This document shows, in pieces, positions 21,605-33,299 of a stretch of DNA of 64,000 nucleotides; position 1 is the first letter of the stretch, and the number at the start of each line of letters is the position of its first letter. The stretch is from Hordeum vulgare subsp. vulgare (taxonomy: Eukaryota; Streptophyta; Magnoliopsida; Poales; Poaceae). Made by a program: the position numbers and the translations under genes. Below the pieces are notes generated by a model, which saw only the letters and a list, made by a program, of their open reading frames with translations, ran no database searches and was not told the origin of the DNA. The stretch covers positions 337,202,638 through 337,266,637 of the forward strand of contig NC_058521.1 of assembly GCF_904849725.1 (NCBI RefSeq), in the 5' to 3' direction.

Positions 21605-23538
21605 TGCTAAAGGGAGTTCCATGGGTTTTTGAAGCCATGTTTATCTTTCCCTTCCGTGTTTCCTAGCAACAAAGTCTCTCTTATCATAACGTTCATTTTT
21701 AGGAGGTAGGTCATCAAGACACTCAGCAAGTTATATCTTTGCATCATTATCAGATTCCTTATTACTACCTCGTGGATCTTCTACATGAACATCATTATTA
21801 TCATTATGATTATCATTAAGTTCATGTTGACTACCAGATTGTGTCTCAGCATCAGAAATAGAAACATCATTATGATTCTCAGCAGGTTTCTCAACATTAG
21901 GTTCACTAGGTGCATGCAAAGTCCTATTATTTTTCTTTTTCTTAGTGGCACTAGGTGTATCATCATTAATTCTCTAAGAATCATTTTCTATTCTTCTAGG
22001 GTGACCTTGAGGGTAAAGAGAATCCGGAGTAATTCTTCCTCCTCTAGTCATTACTCTATCAACATGATCATTAATATTATTATCCATTTCACCAACAAAT
22101 AATATTGTGACTTACCTACTCGATCTAGTTGGGTTTTAACCAAAGAGGCATCTTTACCTAGAATTTTCACATCATTAGCAATTCTAATCAAGTAACTTAA
22201 GCGGTCTATCATCATGGCATTGAAGTGTTCTTGTTTAAGCGGTCTATCATCATGGCATCAAGTCATTTTCAATTGATACTTAACATAGTTATTCAAATGT
22301 TCTTGTTTAACAATGTAATTATCAAATTCATCCATGCATTCCTCAGGAATCTTAGAATAAAGTATATCATTTTAATACCTTTCTCTCTGATAGATCTTTT
22401 TTGCTTCTTGCATATCTTCAGGGCTAAGGAATAGAATACCTCTCTTCTTTTGAATAGGTTCCGACGGTGGTTCAATAAGTGTCCAATTATTGACATTTTG
22501 CAATATATTATTTAATACATATTCTGCTTGTAAAGCGGTTCTTTCCGTGAAAACACAACCTGCACAACTATCCATGAAATCCCTAGAAGCAGATGTTATT
22601 CCATTATAAAAGATATCAAGAATTTCATTCTTCTCAAGGGGACAATCAAGCAAATCTCTAAGTAATCGGAGAAGCCTCCCCCAAGCTTGAGGGAGATTCT
22701 CTTCTTTAATTTGCACAAACTTAAATATTTCCTATAAAGCGGCTCATTTCTTGTGAGCAGGAAAATATTTTTCAATGATGTAATAAAGCATATCCTAGGA
22801 CACAAACAACGAGGAGCAATAGAAAGGAACCATTCCTTGGCATCTCCTTTTAGCGAGAAATGAAAAAGCTTAAGGATAATATAGTAGAGTATCATTTATC
22901 ATTGGTAAACAAGGTAGCCATATTGTTCACTTCCATAAGGTGTTCAACCACAATTTCATTTACATAGCCATGGAAAGGATCAGAATCTACTATAGGTGTT
23001 AGTTCAGGGCCTATAGCGAATTCATAGTCCTTATTAGTACTAAATATAGGAGCAGTAGCAAATTTAGGATCATGTTTTATTTTCTCCATCATATATTTTT
23101 ATTCTAGTTTGCATAGTAATCTGTTCACATCATCTCTATTTTCACAAGCAATAAAACCCTAGCTACCTCACCATCAATAACATAAACTTCAAGTACATAA
23201 GGCAATAAATATCTATTAGGAGGACTAGGTGTAACAGGTGATTCCAAGTTCGCATCACTATCAGCATTTTCAATTTCACTAGCTCAAGCAATATGAGCAT
23301 CAAGTAATTCACTTAATGGCATAGTTTCAGTTTCAACATGTGTAGTAATAGTATCATGACTAATTTCAGAAGTAGTGTCATCAAGTTGATATGACATATC
23401 AGGACAATCAACAGGTGGTGGTGTAACAAGCTGATTCAAAATAGTAGGTGAATCAAAAGCAGATCTAGATGGCAGTTCCTTACCTCCTCTCGCGCGAGAG
23501 GGGACGATATTAGTTCCATTATTTTTCAGATTCCTCAT
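21605..23538 (-). pseudogene. Element C gag
   Basis: Starts at 23538 on the minus strand (MRNLKNNGTNIVPSRARGG). Successive frames give an acidic/Ser-Thr N-terminus, then the capsid core: FHFSLKGDAKEWFLSIAP (about 22845-22875) and NLPQAWGRLLRLLRDLLDCP (about 22700), which match the conserved Athila gag signature (SL.G.A..WF...P and AW.RF..LL..CP). A short Asn/Asp/His-rich stretch follows near 21800-21900. Stops and frameshifts occur at several places. Cut at about 21605 before the protease. Confidence 0.8.
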
Positions 23539-23584
23539 AGTGGCAATTGGATATCCTCAAGTCAACACAATAAATAAAGCTATG

Positions 23585-23602
23585 CTCCCCGGCAATAGCG
23601 CG
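23585..23602 (-). other. tRNA-Asp type primer binding site of element C
   Basis: On the minus strand TCGCGCTATTGCCGGGGA, close to the TGGCGCC-TTGCCGGGGA consensus, about 12 bases after the LTR end at 23615. Confidence 0.8.
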
Positions 23603-23614
23603 AGAAAAAGGTCT

Positions 23615-24488
23615 TGAATACCCACAAGTACACGGGATCACGACAGTCTTCTCGGGTAGTATTTCACCCAAATTTATTGATACGGTACATGGGGAGACAA
23701 AAAATATTTATTGGCCTTGACAACTGAGTTGTCAATTCAACCGCACCTATAATATCTCTCTATAGCAACGATTTAGTAGAACAAGAAATGGTAGTAGTAA
23801 CAGTACAACTGATAGCAGTAATTTGGTAACAATAGTAATGGTAGCAATTCAGTAGCAGGTGTGACAACAGTAGCAGTAGTAGTAACTTGGCAAGATTCAG
23901 TATATGTAAAGCGTAGACACATGTATCAGTGATGGATAATGATTTAGATGACATTGATCATGTAAAAATTACACACTAGGGTGACACAGAACTACCTCCA
24001 ATTCATGAATATAATGTAGGCATGTATTCCGTATGTAGTTATACTTTCTATCGATAAGAAGTTGCATGACATCTTTTGTCCTACCCTCCTGTGGTAGAGC
24101 GGTCCTATTGGAAACTAAGGGATATTAGGGACTCCTTTTAATAGAGAATTGGCACAAAGTATTAACACAAGGTGAAAAGATGAACTCCTCAAATTACGGC
24201 AATCACCGGAAACAATCACAAATATTTTCACCTTGGGGTATGCGGGTCAAGACACATAATAGGCAACTAAAACTTGCAAGATAGGATCCAAATCACTCTT
24301 ATATTCATGAAAGCATAATAGGTCTAGATATTAAATAATGGCATTCGGGCCCTAGTGACAAGCATTAAGCATACCAAAGTCATAGTAACATCAATCTCAG
24401 AACATAGTGGATACTAGGGATCAAGCCCTATCAAACTTAACTCGACTACATGATTTATCTCATCCAATTCTGCCACCGTCTAGCAAGC
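23615..24488 (-). repeat. Element C 5' LTR, promoter-distal part
   Basis: Minus-strand LTR end (…GTGGGTATTCA at 23615). Continues beyond element B at 29944-30479; the two parts total about 1410 bp. A CAG/TAG-repeat-like stretch at 23790-23890 lies inside. No gene. Confidence 0.82.
24484..24488 (+). repeat. Left TSD of element B
   Basis: CAAGC, identical to 29939-29943. Confidence 0.85.
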
Positions 24489-25190
24489 TAATACACTTAT
24501 TTTGCATCATGAATTACTATTGATATTTGTGTTGATCTTGTACATTATCCATTATTATCATACAATTCTTATGCATTTTCTTTGTGAATATGATAGGTAC
24601 ATCACTAAGAGGGAAATACCTCGATATTGGATTTGTTGACTTGGAAACCAAGAAAAAGGTAGAAAAATCATCTTTCTCCAAATGACCTGAATTTTTTTGG
24701 AGATTGTTTCTGGAATATTTAAGGATTTATTAGCAAAAAAATATACCGGAGAGGGGCCACCAGCTAGGCCCAAGCCAGCAAGGCGCGACCCCCCTCCCTA
24801 CACCCTGATAACTTGTGGGGACCCGGCTGGCCTTCTAGCGACCATCTTTTCCTATTTGGTGTGTTTTAACCTATAAAAAATCAAAAGTAATCTTTAGGGA
24901 CAAAGCGCCACCATCTCGAGGAAAAAAAGTGGACAGAGGTCCTTTTGCTCTCCGGCAAAGAGATTCTGCCGGGGGAATTCCTCTCCGGGAGGGGGAAATT
25001 GAAGCCATCGTCACCACGAACGCTTCCTCCTTTGTGAGAGGACCAATATTCATCAACATCTTCACCAGCACCATCTCATCTCCAACTCTAGTTCATCACA
25101 TGTATTCAATCTTTGTATCAAAACCTTCGATTGGACGTGTGGGTTGCTAGTAGTGTTGATTACATCTTGTAGTTGATGCTTGTTGATTAC
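24489..25190 (+). repeat. 5' LTR of element B, 3' half deleted
   Basis: About 702 of 1514 bp remain, aligned with 28425-29116. The alignment ends at TTGTTG near 25190. Confidence 0.85.
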
Positions 25191-25780
25191 ATGATCATCA
25201 CCAATATGCATGCTGTTGATTACGTTACTAAATGGGTAGAAGCTATTCCAACTAGTAGTGATGATCATAACACTTCTATCAAAAAAATTTAAATATATGA
25301 TCTTTTTGACAATTGGTGTCCCTAGATACTTAATGACTCCTGGTGGTTCACATTTTATTCACGGTGCTTTTCGTAAACTACTAGCTAAGTATGATGTTAA
25401 CCATAGAATTGCATCACCTTATCATCCCCAGTCTAGCAGTCAAGTTGAACTAAGAAATTGTGAAATAAAATTAATTTTGTAAAATACCATCAATAGGTCC
25501 AGAAAGAATTAGTCTTAGAAGCTTGATGATGCTTTGTGGGCTTATATGGCTGCTTATAAGAATCACATGGGGATGTCCCCATATAAAATGGTCCATGGGA
25601 AAGCTTGTCATAAATCTTATTGGGCGATTAAAGAACTTAACTATGATTTTGAACTTGCCGGTTCGAAAAGGTTATTAGATATTAGCTCACTGGATGAATG
25701 GAGGACACAAGCTAAGGAAAATTCTAAGTTGTTTAAGGAAAAGGTCAAAACATGGCATGACAAAAGAATTCAAAGATGAG
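25191..25780 (+). pseudogene. Element B integrase remnant
   Basis: The catalytic core begins VDYVTKWVEAIPTSS at about 25213. The second catalytic position reads MTPGGSHF, with Pro (CCT at about 25339) in place of Asp, so the DDE triad is broken; Glu in SSQVEL is kept. Later segments ([35 protein letters not shown]) match element A's integrase. Several stops occur, for example near 25482 and 25510. Non-functional. Confidence 0.85.
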
Positions 25781-28424
25781 AATTCAATGTAGGAGATTTT
25801 GCAGGGAAACTCCTTTCCAAATGGGAAGGACCATATGTTGTTGAGGAGGTCTATCGCTTCTGTGCTGTTAAAATCAATAACTTCAAAGGTAAAAACCCAA
25901 GAGTGGTGAAAGGACAAAGAATCAAATATTATAATCCAGGTACACCCATTAATGAGGAAACAAATGTCATCCAAGTCATAATACTAGAGGAACACATAAA
26001 GGAAGTCTTCTAGAACACTCCAGAAACCTGGAAAAGGGACATGTATGTGGTACGATAAGTAAACCGACTCCAAAAATTCCAATTTTTTTACTGGTTTTGG
26101 TATTTTAGAAATAATACAAAAAATAAAACAGAGTCCTTGGGACCCACAAGGAACACACAAGCTAACACGGCGCCCCTTGGCCGCACCGTGATGGCTTATG
26201 GGGCCCTCGTGCACCTGCCATACTCTGAATTATTCCCGAGCATGTATTCTTACGTGGAAAAATCATTATATATACTCTTGGGTGTTTTGACCACCGCATC
26301 ATGAGTTTTTCCTGTGTACTCGTTTCGAGCTGTTTTTCTGACAGATTTAGATCGCCATGACTTCACCAAGCCCTCCCAGGGACAAGTTCTTCGAGTAGGT
26401 CATCAACCCCTACCCTCGGAGGTGATGAAGCACCCTCAAGCCATTGAGATGCATGAGGGGTGCTGCACATCCAGGATGTTTAAGGCCCCAAGGAGGGAAG
26501 CGAGAAGGCCAAGCTTGCAACGATGGAACAAGAGATATTCAAGTGAGAAGGGATGGTGGAGCATGGTCTGAGTGCTAACCACTCCATGATCACAGATTTC
26601 ATCCGGGAAAAGAAGTTCACACGAAGAATGTGGGGGAGATTCTCTCTAAGCTTCAATATCGGATCGATCACCTGCAAGATCAAGTATATGAACTCCAAGG
26701 TCAAACTATGAGTATGAATCCAGGTTTCAAAGAATGAGCTTCCCTGCTGGTTATAGGACTTCCGAGACAAAATTTTGTTTCTATGACGGTGAGTTTGCAC
26801 CCTGGAGTACTAAGAATACTCCTGCTACACCACCACCATCACCCGAGGAGGACACTTGAGTACTTGACCATGGGCACCACCCTTGGTTTGTTCCAAGCTT
26901 GGGGTAGGTGCCCCGATATCGTATCACCATCACTTCCATCATTACTATCTATTTTTTGTTCAATCGTTAGTTGTTTCCTGATTTAGAGAAATAAAATTCA
27001 GATTTGCTTTGCTTAGGATTTTGTGCTTTGAGTTCCATCTACCCTTGTAATCGAGTATGCGAGATATATAATAAAGATTAGTTGAGTTTTTATGGTTTAC
27101 CCATGGGCATCCATCATCATAGCATGTAAGGAAAAAGAAGGATATAGATCATATGTTCATCCCATGAGAAGTAATTACATCAGACAAAAAGGGTACAAGT
27201 GATAAAAGTTGTTGATAGTAAACAAACATAGTATTTGTCATTGTTGAAGTCTAAGAAAGATTATGTAGATGAGAGGAGATTCACATATAAATACACTATC
27301 ATGGATATGTTTTACGATTGTGAGCCTTCATCAAATATTATATGATGATCAAGTGTTGATGTTGGAAATGGAAGACAACATAATGATCATGGTAGTTTAT
27401 ATTCACATAGAAGTTATATGGTCTTGGGTCCTTCAACATGTGATGCTTACCTTAGATCCTTTGCGAGCCCAAAAATTCCACACCAAGTAGAGATACTACT
27501 TATGCATCCATAACGCTAAAACCCAGTTTCTTTAGGGAGTCCATAATACCTAGCTATGGATCGAGTAAGATCCTTCAAGTAAGTTGTCATCGGTGCACCA
27601 AGCAATAAAAATTGCTCCTAAATATGTATGATCTTTTATTGCAAGGGAAAATAAGGTTTGTACGATTTTTTGATGGCAAAGGAATAAAAGCGATGAGTGC
27701 ATAACAAAGTTTGCTATCATAAGGGGCAATGTAAAGTGACGTTCCATTGCATTAAGAGTTCGCAGATCCAACAAATTAAAAGCGCATGACAATCTGTACT
27801 TCCCTGTGCGAATGGCCAATTTTTTACTTTCGGGAGTTTAACTCTAATGCTTCAGTCATTAACCTTTGTTCCTTTTCCAACCTAATAATTCTATAGTGGC
27901 AAACATCATGTGTTGAGGAAAGATTCAGATTTATATATCCAAGTGGATGTAGATGATCATGATTTGTTATTGTTGATATAATCCTTGAGAGAAATAAGTT
28001 GGGTGGCAAATCATTTAAGCCCATATCTTCCTATGTGTCCTACAGAAATATGAGCTCCAAAAATATGAGTTGAGTGTGAGCAATCATAGAAGATCAAATG
28101 ATAGTTGAGTATGTGAACTTGCCAAAAATAAAGCCCTTACATAGGCTCTCCTCTGGATTATGCTTAACTATGATTGCCCCAGTGACTGAGAACATAGTTT
28201 GTTGATTTTAAGTAGACTTTATGCTTTACACTCCAAGAATTGTGAAAGGATTGTCACTTATTTATGAGTGGTTATATGATAAAATACTTGCTACTATGTT
28301 AATATTCATGATGCTCTCAAGCTCGTATTCTGTTTTTAGCGACACCTCTCTTTCAAATCATGTGGTCATTATTTTCGAGCTCAGCTTTCGCTTGAGGATA
28401 AGCAAGGTCTAAGCTTGGGGGAGT
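25781..28424 (+). other. 3' region of element B
   Basis: End of pol to about 26010, an LTR-like GC-rich bit (26120-26220), a TATA-like run TTATATATAC at 26266-26275, short frames homologous to the small downstream frames of element A (26318-26740), an internal PPT-like AAGCTTGGGGTAGG at 26895-26908, then 1.5 kb of AT-rich untranslated sequence. The terminal PPT AAGCTTGGGGGAGT is at 28411-28424. No intact gene. Confidence 0.75.
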
Positions 28425-29938
28425 TGATACACTCATTTTGCAACATGAATTACTATTGATATTTATGTGGACCCTGTCCATTATCCATTATTATCATATA
28501 ATTCTTACGCCTTTTCTCTCTGAATATGCAAGGTACATCACCAAGATGGAAATATCTAGAAACTAGAATTCTAGACCGGGAAACCGAGAAAAAGGCAGAA
28601 AAATCAACTTGCGCCAAATGACCAGAAATTTTATGGAGAATTTTTCTGAAATATTTATGAATTTCCCGGCAAAAAATATACCGGAGAGGGGCCACTAGCT
28701 GGTCACAAGCCATCACGGCATGCCCCCTGGTGGCGCCTTGATATCTTGTGGGGTCGTAGCTGGCCTTCTGGCGACCATCGTCTCCTATATGGTGTATTTT
28801 TACCTAAAAAAATCATAAGTTATCTTTCAGGACGAAGCGCCGTGGTCTCGAGGCGAAAACCTGGGTAGATGCCCTTTTGCTCTCCGACAGAGAGAGTTTG
28901 CCCTGGGAATTCACCTCCGGGAGGGGGAAATCAAAGCCATCGTTATCACGAACGCTTTGTCCTTCGTGAGAGGACCAATATTCATAAACATCTTCACCAG
29001 CACCATCTCATCTCAAACCCTAGTTCATCATGTGTATTCAATCTTTGTGTGAAAACCTCAGATTGGTACGTGTGGGTTGCTAGTAGTGTTGATTACATCT
29101 TGTAGTTGATGCTTGTTGGATTAACTAGTGTAAGACATTGTGTTCACATCCTTAATTATTGTTATTACACATCTAATCTTGAACATTTTGATGTTGTGTG
29201 AGTAGTAATTATTGTTCCTGAGGAAATGTGAGAAGTCTTGTTACAAGTAATCATGCAAAGTTGGTATTCGTTCGATATTTTGATGATATGGATTTTGTTA
29301 CTTCTCTTAGTGGTGTCATGTGAACATTGACTACATGAAACTTCACCATGTTATGGGCCTAAGGGAAGTCATTGTGGAGTAATGAATAGATGATGGGTTG
29401 CGAGAGTTATATAAGCTTAAACCCAGTTTATGCGTTGCTTCATAAGGGGCTGGTTTGGATCCACATGTTTCCTGCTATGGCTAGATTATTCTTAATTCTT
29501 CTTTCGTAGTTGCGTATGCTTGCAAGAGGGGGTAATCATAAGTAGGTTGTTAGTTCAAGTAATAAAAGCACCTTAGCACCGGTCCAAGCACATATCAAAT
29601 CACCAGAGTAGCAAACGTGAATCAACTTAATATGATGAACTTGATTAGACGGAAATTCCCATGTGTCCTCGGGAGCGCTTGATTTATATAAGAGAACTCT
29701 CAGGCCTATCCTTTGCTATAAAAAGGATTGGGATACCTTGCTTCACCTTTGCTACTATTGTTACTTTTCGCTTGTTACGAATTATCTTGTTACAAAATTA
29801 TCTATCACTAATACTTACAACGCTTGTAGAGAATTCCTCGCCGAAAACTATTTATCATTTCCTTCAGCTCCTTGTTGGCTTCGACACTCTTACTTATTGA
29901 AAGGACTACGATGGATCCCCTATATCTGTGGGTTATCA
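28425..29938 (+). repeat. 3' LTR of element B
   Basis: 1514 bp, TGATACACTC...GGTTATCA, directly behind the PPT and followed by the TSD. Confidence 0.9.
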
Positions 29939-29943
29939 CAAGC
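29939..29943 (+). repeat. Right TSD of element B
   Basis: CAAGC, identical to 24484-24488. Confidence 0.85.
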
Positions 29944-30479
29944 CAACAAAGGAATTACTCACTCCCGGTGGTGAGTATCATAGCGGTGTTTATGGAGAAG
30001 GATTGGTGATGATGACGACGACGGATCCCCCTCTCCGGAGCCCCAATCGGACTCTATATCAGCCCTCCGGACGAAGAATAGGAGGTGGCGGCGTCTCCAT
30101 CTCGTGAAACGCGATGAGAACTTCTCTCTAATTTTCTCTCCGAAGATTTGATCTTATAGGATTGTAATTAGGGTCACAGGAGCCACATGGGCCCTATAAA
30201 CCATCAGGGCGCGACCTAGAGGGGCGCTCTGTTTGCTTGTGGCCCCCTCGCAGTATTTCTCCGGTAGGTGTTTGCTCCATATTTCATCATAAATCCCAGA
30301 AATAATTCACAAATTTTTTGGTCCAATTCCAGAACTTTTGTTTCTAAACAAGAATTATCACCAAGGTAGTTCTGCTGAAAAAACTGTCGGTCCGAGTTTG
30401 TCTCATCCATATCATGCAAATTAGAGGTCAAAACCAGAGCAAAATTGTTTGGAAAAGTAGATACGTTGGAGACATATCA
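29944..30479 (-). repeat. Element C 5' LTR, promoter-proximal part
   Basis: Minus-strand LTR start TGATATGTCTCCAACG at 30479. Separated from the rest of the LTR by element B and its TSD. No gene in this stretch. Confidence 0.82.
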
Positions 30480-30754
30480 TGGACCCCAATTCGACCGTAG
30501 ACGGTTTAAGAAAAGTTTGTTTCCTCCGTTTTGTGGGACACCACACCCCGAGCCGAGTCGTTGTTTCCTCCATTCTGACCCGAGTGGTTGGGTGTGGATG
30601 AACATGACATCATTTTTGTGCTCTGTTGACTCTGCCACATTGCCTCTCCATATACATGTGTATTGGTTGTACGTATGCACAAGTACACGTCCAAGACTGA
30701 TCGAGCCCACTATGTACGTAAACATTTTGCGACGAGACAAATAATGCTACATAT
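30480..30754. other. Unclassified flank of element C
   Basis: 275 bp with no recognised feature; the short frames on both strands show no homology. It leads into the 79-bp tandem array. Confidence 0.5.
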
Positions 30755-31468
30755 ATGTACGAATATGTACTTGATGGGTCCCACGTGTTAGGTGGCGGAA
30801 TCCTTTTTGACCTAGTGGGACCCAGCTGTCAAGGGGGAATAAGGTGGCACATTCTTGCGTACGAATATGTACTTGATGGGTCCCACATGTTATGTGGCGG
30901 AATCTTTTTTGGCATAGTAATGAGAAACTTCCTTGCATGCAAAGATGTAGCTAGCGAGTCCCATTTTTCAAGGGGAGGAATCATTTCTTTGTGTAATAAG
31001 GTGACACTTCCTTGCATGGGAAGATGTAGCTGGTGGGTCTGACCTGTCAAGGGGAGGAATCTTTTTTCGCATAATAAGTAGGCGTTTCCTTGCATGCGAA
31101 GATGTAGGTGGTGAGCTCCAGCTATCTGGGGGGCAATTTGTTTCCCGCGTGGCACTTCCGCTCGTGCAACCATGGACCTCGTGGGTCCCAGCTATCACGG
31201 GGAGGATTTAGGTTTTTTCATGTAATAAGGAGACACTTCCTTACATGTCAAGATGTAGCTGGTGGGTCCTAGCTGTCTGGGGAGGAATCATTTTTTTGCA
31301 AAATATGGAGGCACTTCTTTCCGTGCAAAGATGTAGCTGGGGGGTCCCAGCTATTAGGGGGAGGAATCATTTTTTTGTGCACTAAGGAGGCACTTCCTTG
31401 CGTGCGAGGATATAGCTCATGGGTCCCAACTGTCAAGGGGACGAATTATTTTTCATGTAATAAGAGTA
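30755..31468 (+). repeat. Degenerate ~79-bp tandem array, left part
   Basis: About nine copies of a unit built on GATGGGTCCCAGCTGTCA, then GGGGAGGAATCATTTTTTTG, then TAATAAGGAGGCACTTCCTTG. The CACTTCC-like anchor recurs at about 30849, 30929, 31006, 31084, 31153, 31234, 31312 and 31391, mostly 77-81 bp apart. Units are diverged and have no open frame. The array is split by element E and continues at 53580. Confidence 0.8.
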
Positions 31469-32963
31469 TGTAGGATCTGAAGTATGTCTAGAGGGGGGTG
31501 ATTAGACTAATTGACCAAATAAGAACTTAAACATTCCCAATTTTAGCGGTTGCCAAGTTTTAGTAATTTTACCAACTCTAGCACAACCTACACATGCAAG
31601 TCTATGAGTATAGCAGCGGAAGGTAAAACACACAAGTGTAAGTACAAGGTAGGGATAGGAAGATCAAATGCAAAGATGACATGACTATTTTTGCATGGTT
31701 CCGAAAGGTGGTGCTATAGTACGTCCAAGTTGATCGAGACATCAACCCACGGAGGGTAAGTGCTTCTAGAGTCCACGAAGGGCTTCACCTACCGAGGGTT
31801 CATAAAGAAGCAACCTTGTCTATTCCACCATGGCTTACGTACACCAAGGACTAGCCTCACTCAGGTACATCTTCACAAAGTAGGCAATCTCCTTGCCTTT
31901 ACAAACTTCTTGGTTCAACTCCATACGATTTGGAGGCTCCCAAGAAACAACTAACGAATCTAGGAGACACCACTCTCCAAAAGGTAATACATTTGATATG
32001 AATGATGAACTCGTTGCTCTTGTGCTTCGAAAGATAGTCTCCTCAACACTCAATCACTCTCTCACAAAATTTCGCTTGGTAGAATAAATTGATTGGGTGG
32101 AAAGCAACTTGGGGAGGCAAGAAATCAAGATTCGTATGGTTGGAGTGGAAGATGTTGATCACAACTCATGAGTAGGTGGTTCTCTCTCAAAAAATGGATG
32201 GTGAAGTGTTTTCTTGTTCCGAGTTATCTCTCTACAAATGATAGGGAGGTGGATGGGTATATATAGCCATCTCCAATGATCCAACTGTTACAACATTATT
32301 GCCCAACTCGAGGGAACCGAAGCAAAAACTTGTTGCACCGACTCGTGCAAAATGTTCTAAATTTTGTTTCTCGGTGAGACTGATACAAAGAAGCTCATTG
32401 AGACTGGTTCGGTTGGCCTAGGCAGTTTCACAGACTCGGTGGCACCAAACTAAAAAACTCAGGATTTCCGATTTTTGTCAATCAAATAGCAGTGAGTTGG
32501 TCACTGTTTTCGTCTGTACTGAGATGGAACTTGGTTGCACCGAGTTGCTACGGTTTGGATTTTGGTTTTGTCTAAGGAAAACTTGGCATGACCAATTTGA
32601 GAAAGTTGGTGGCACCGAATTTTACTTTTTGATTTTGGAAAAAATATATTGTGGGAGAAATGTTGAGGCCTTTGGAGGTTAATCTCGAAGCACTTGAGAA
32701 ACCAGATCATCATAGATACCTCATCCCCTTTTAATAGCATTGACTTTCCTATGGACTAAAATGTGATTTGTCACATAGATATAAAATGTAGAGTCTTGAA
32801 TCTTTTGCCAATTGATATCCCAAGCGTCTAGGGATTCTCCACACAATCCTAGCCAATCCATTCATTGAACTTTTCCTGAAATATACTTGATAGAATCTTT
32901 AGTCCAATGAAGTATATGTTGTTATTAGCTACCGGAACCACCTAGAGAGAGGTTGTGCTTTCA
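31469..32963 (-). repeat. 3' LTR of element E
   Basis: 1495 bp; plus-strand reading TGTAGGATCTGAAG...GTTGTGCTTTCA. TATA-like TATATATAG at about 32259-32267. It contains several CGGTN(4)ACCG-like near-palindromes shared with D and G. Confidence 0.87.
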
Positions 32964-33299
32964 ATCTCGCCTTTTTTGGTAATTGATGACAACATATATA
33001 TCAAAGCTTCGACATAAAATATATGCAATGTATATTTCATCGCTTTTAGAAATATATGATAAACAAGAGCTCCCCCTCAATATGTGTATTTTTTTAAATT
33101 TGCATTTGAATGCAAATGCACAATCGATTAGGATCTTGGGTCTTTTTTCATGTCTGATACAACTTGATGGTGCACATAAAAGATATGAATGGATTACAAT
33201 GCACATAACACCAAACCTGAGTGAATGATCATCATATGAATATCACAAAGATGGGAAATAATAACATCAATGACAAATCGTATGATCAAACACAACAAA

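Larger units (their letters stand above)
24489..29938 (+). mobile_element. Element B: Athila-lineage element with internal deletion
   Basis: 5450 bp flanked by the 5-bp TSD CAAGC (24484-24488 and 29939-29943), inserted into the LTR of element C. 5' LTR starts TAATACACTTATTTTGC (24489), 3' LTR TGATACACTCATTTTGC (28425) and ends GGTTATCA (29938). A deletion removes the second half of the 5' LTR, PBS, gag, protease, RT and the integrase N-terminus; sequence resumes in the integrase core at about 25213. Confidence 0.9.
21605..30479 (-). mobile_element. Element C: minus-strand Athila-lineage element (5' LTR and gag only)
   Basis: Read on the minus strand: LTR from 30479 (TGATATGTCTCCAACG) to 23615, PBS at 23602-23585, then gag down to about 21605, where it ends abruptly. 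The LTR is split by element B. Pol and the 3' LTR are missing. The LTR start differs from those of A, B and H, so this is a distinct subfamily. Confidence 0.82.

Noticed and set aside
21785..22102. 105-codon Ile/Met-rich plus-strand frame
   Set aside because: Antisense reading of an Asn/Asp-rich part of element C gag.
30755..31468. Possible CRISPR-like array
   Set aside because: Repeat units are tandem, degenerate and contain no unique spacers; the genome is eukaryotic.
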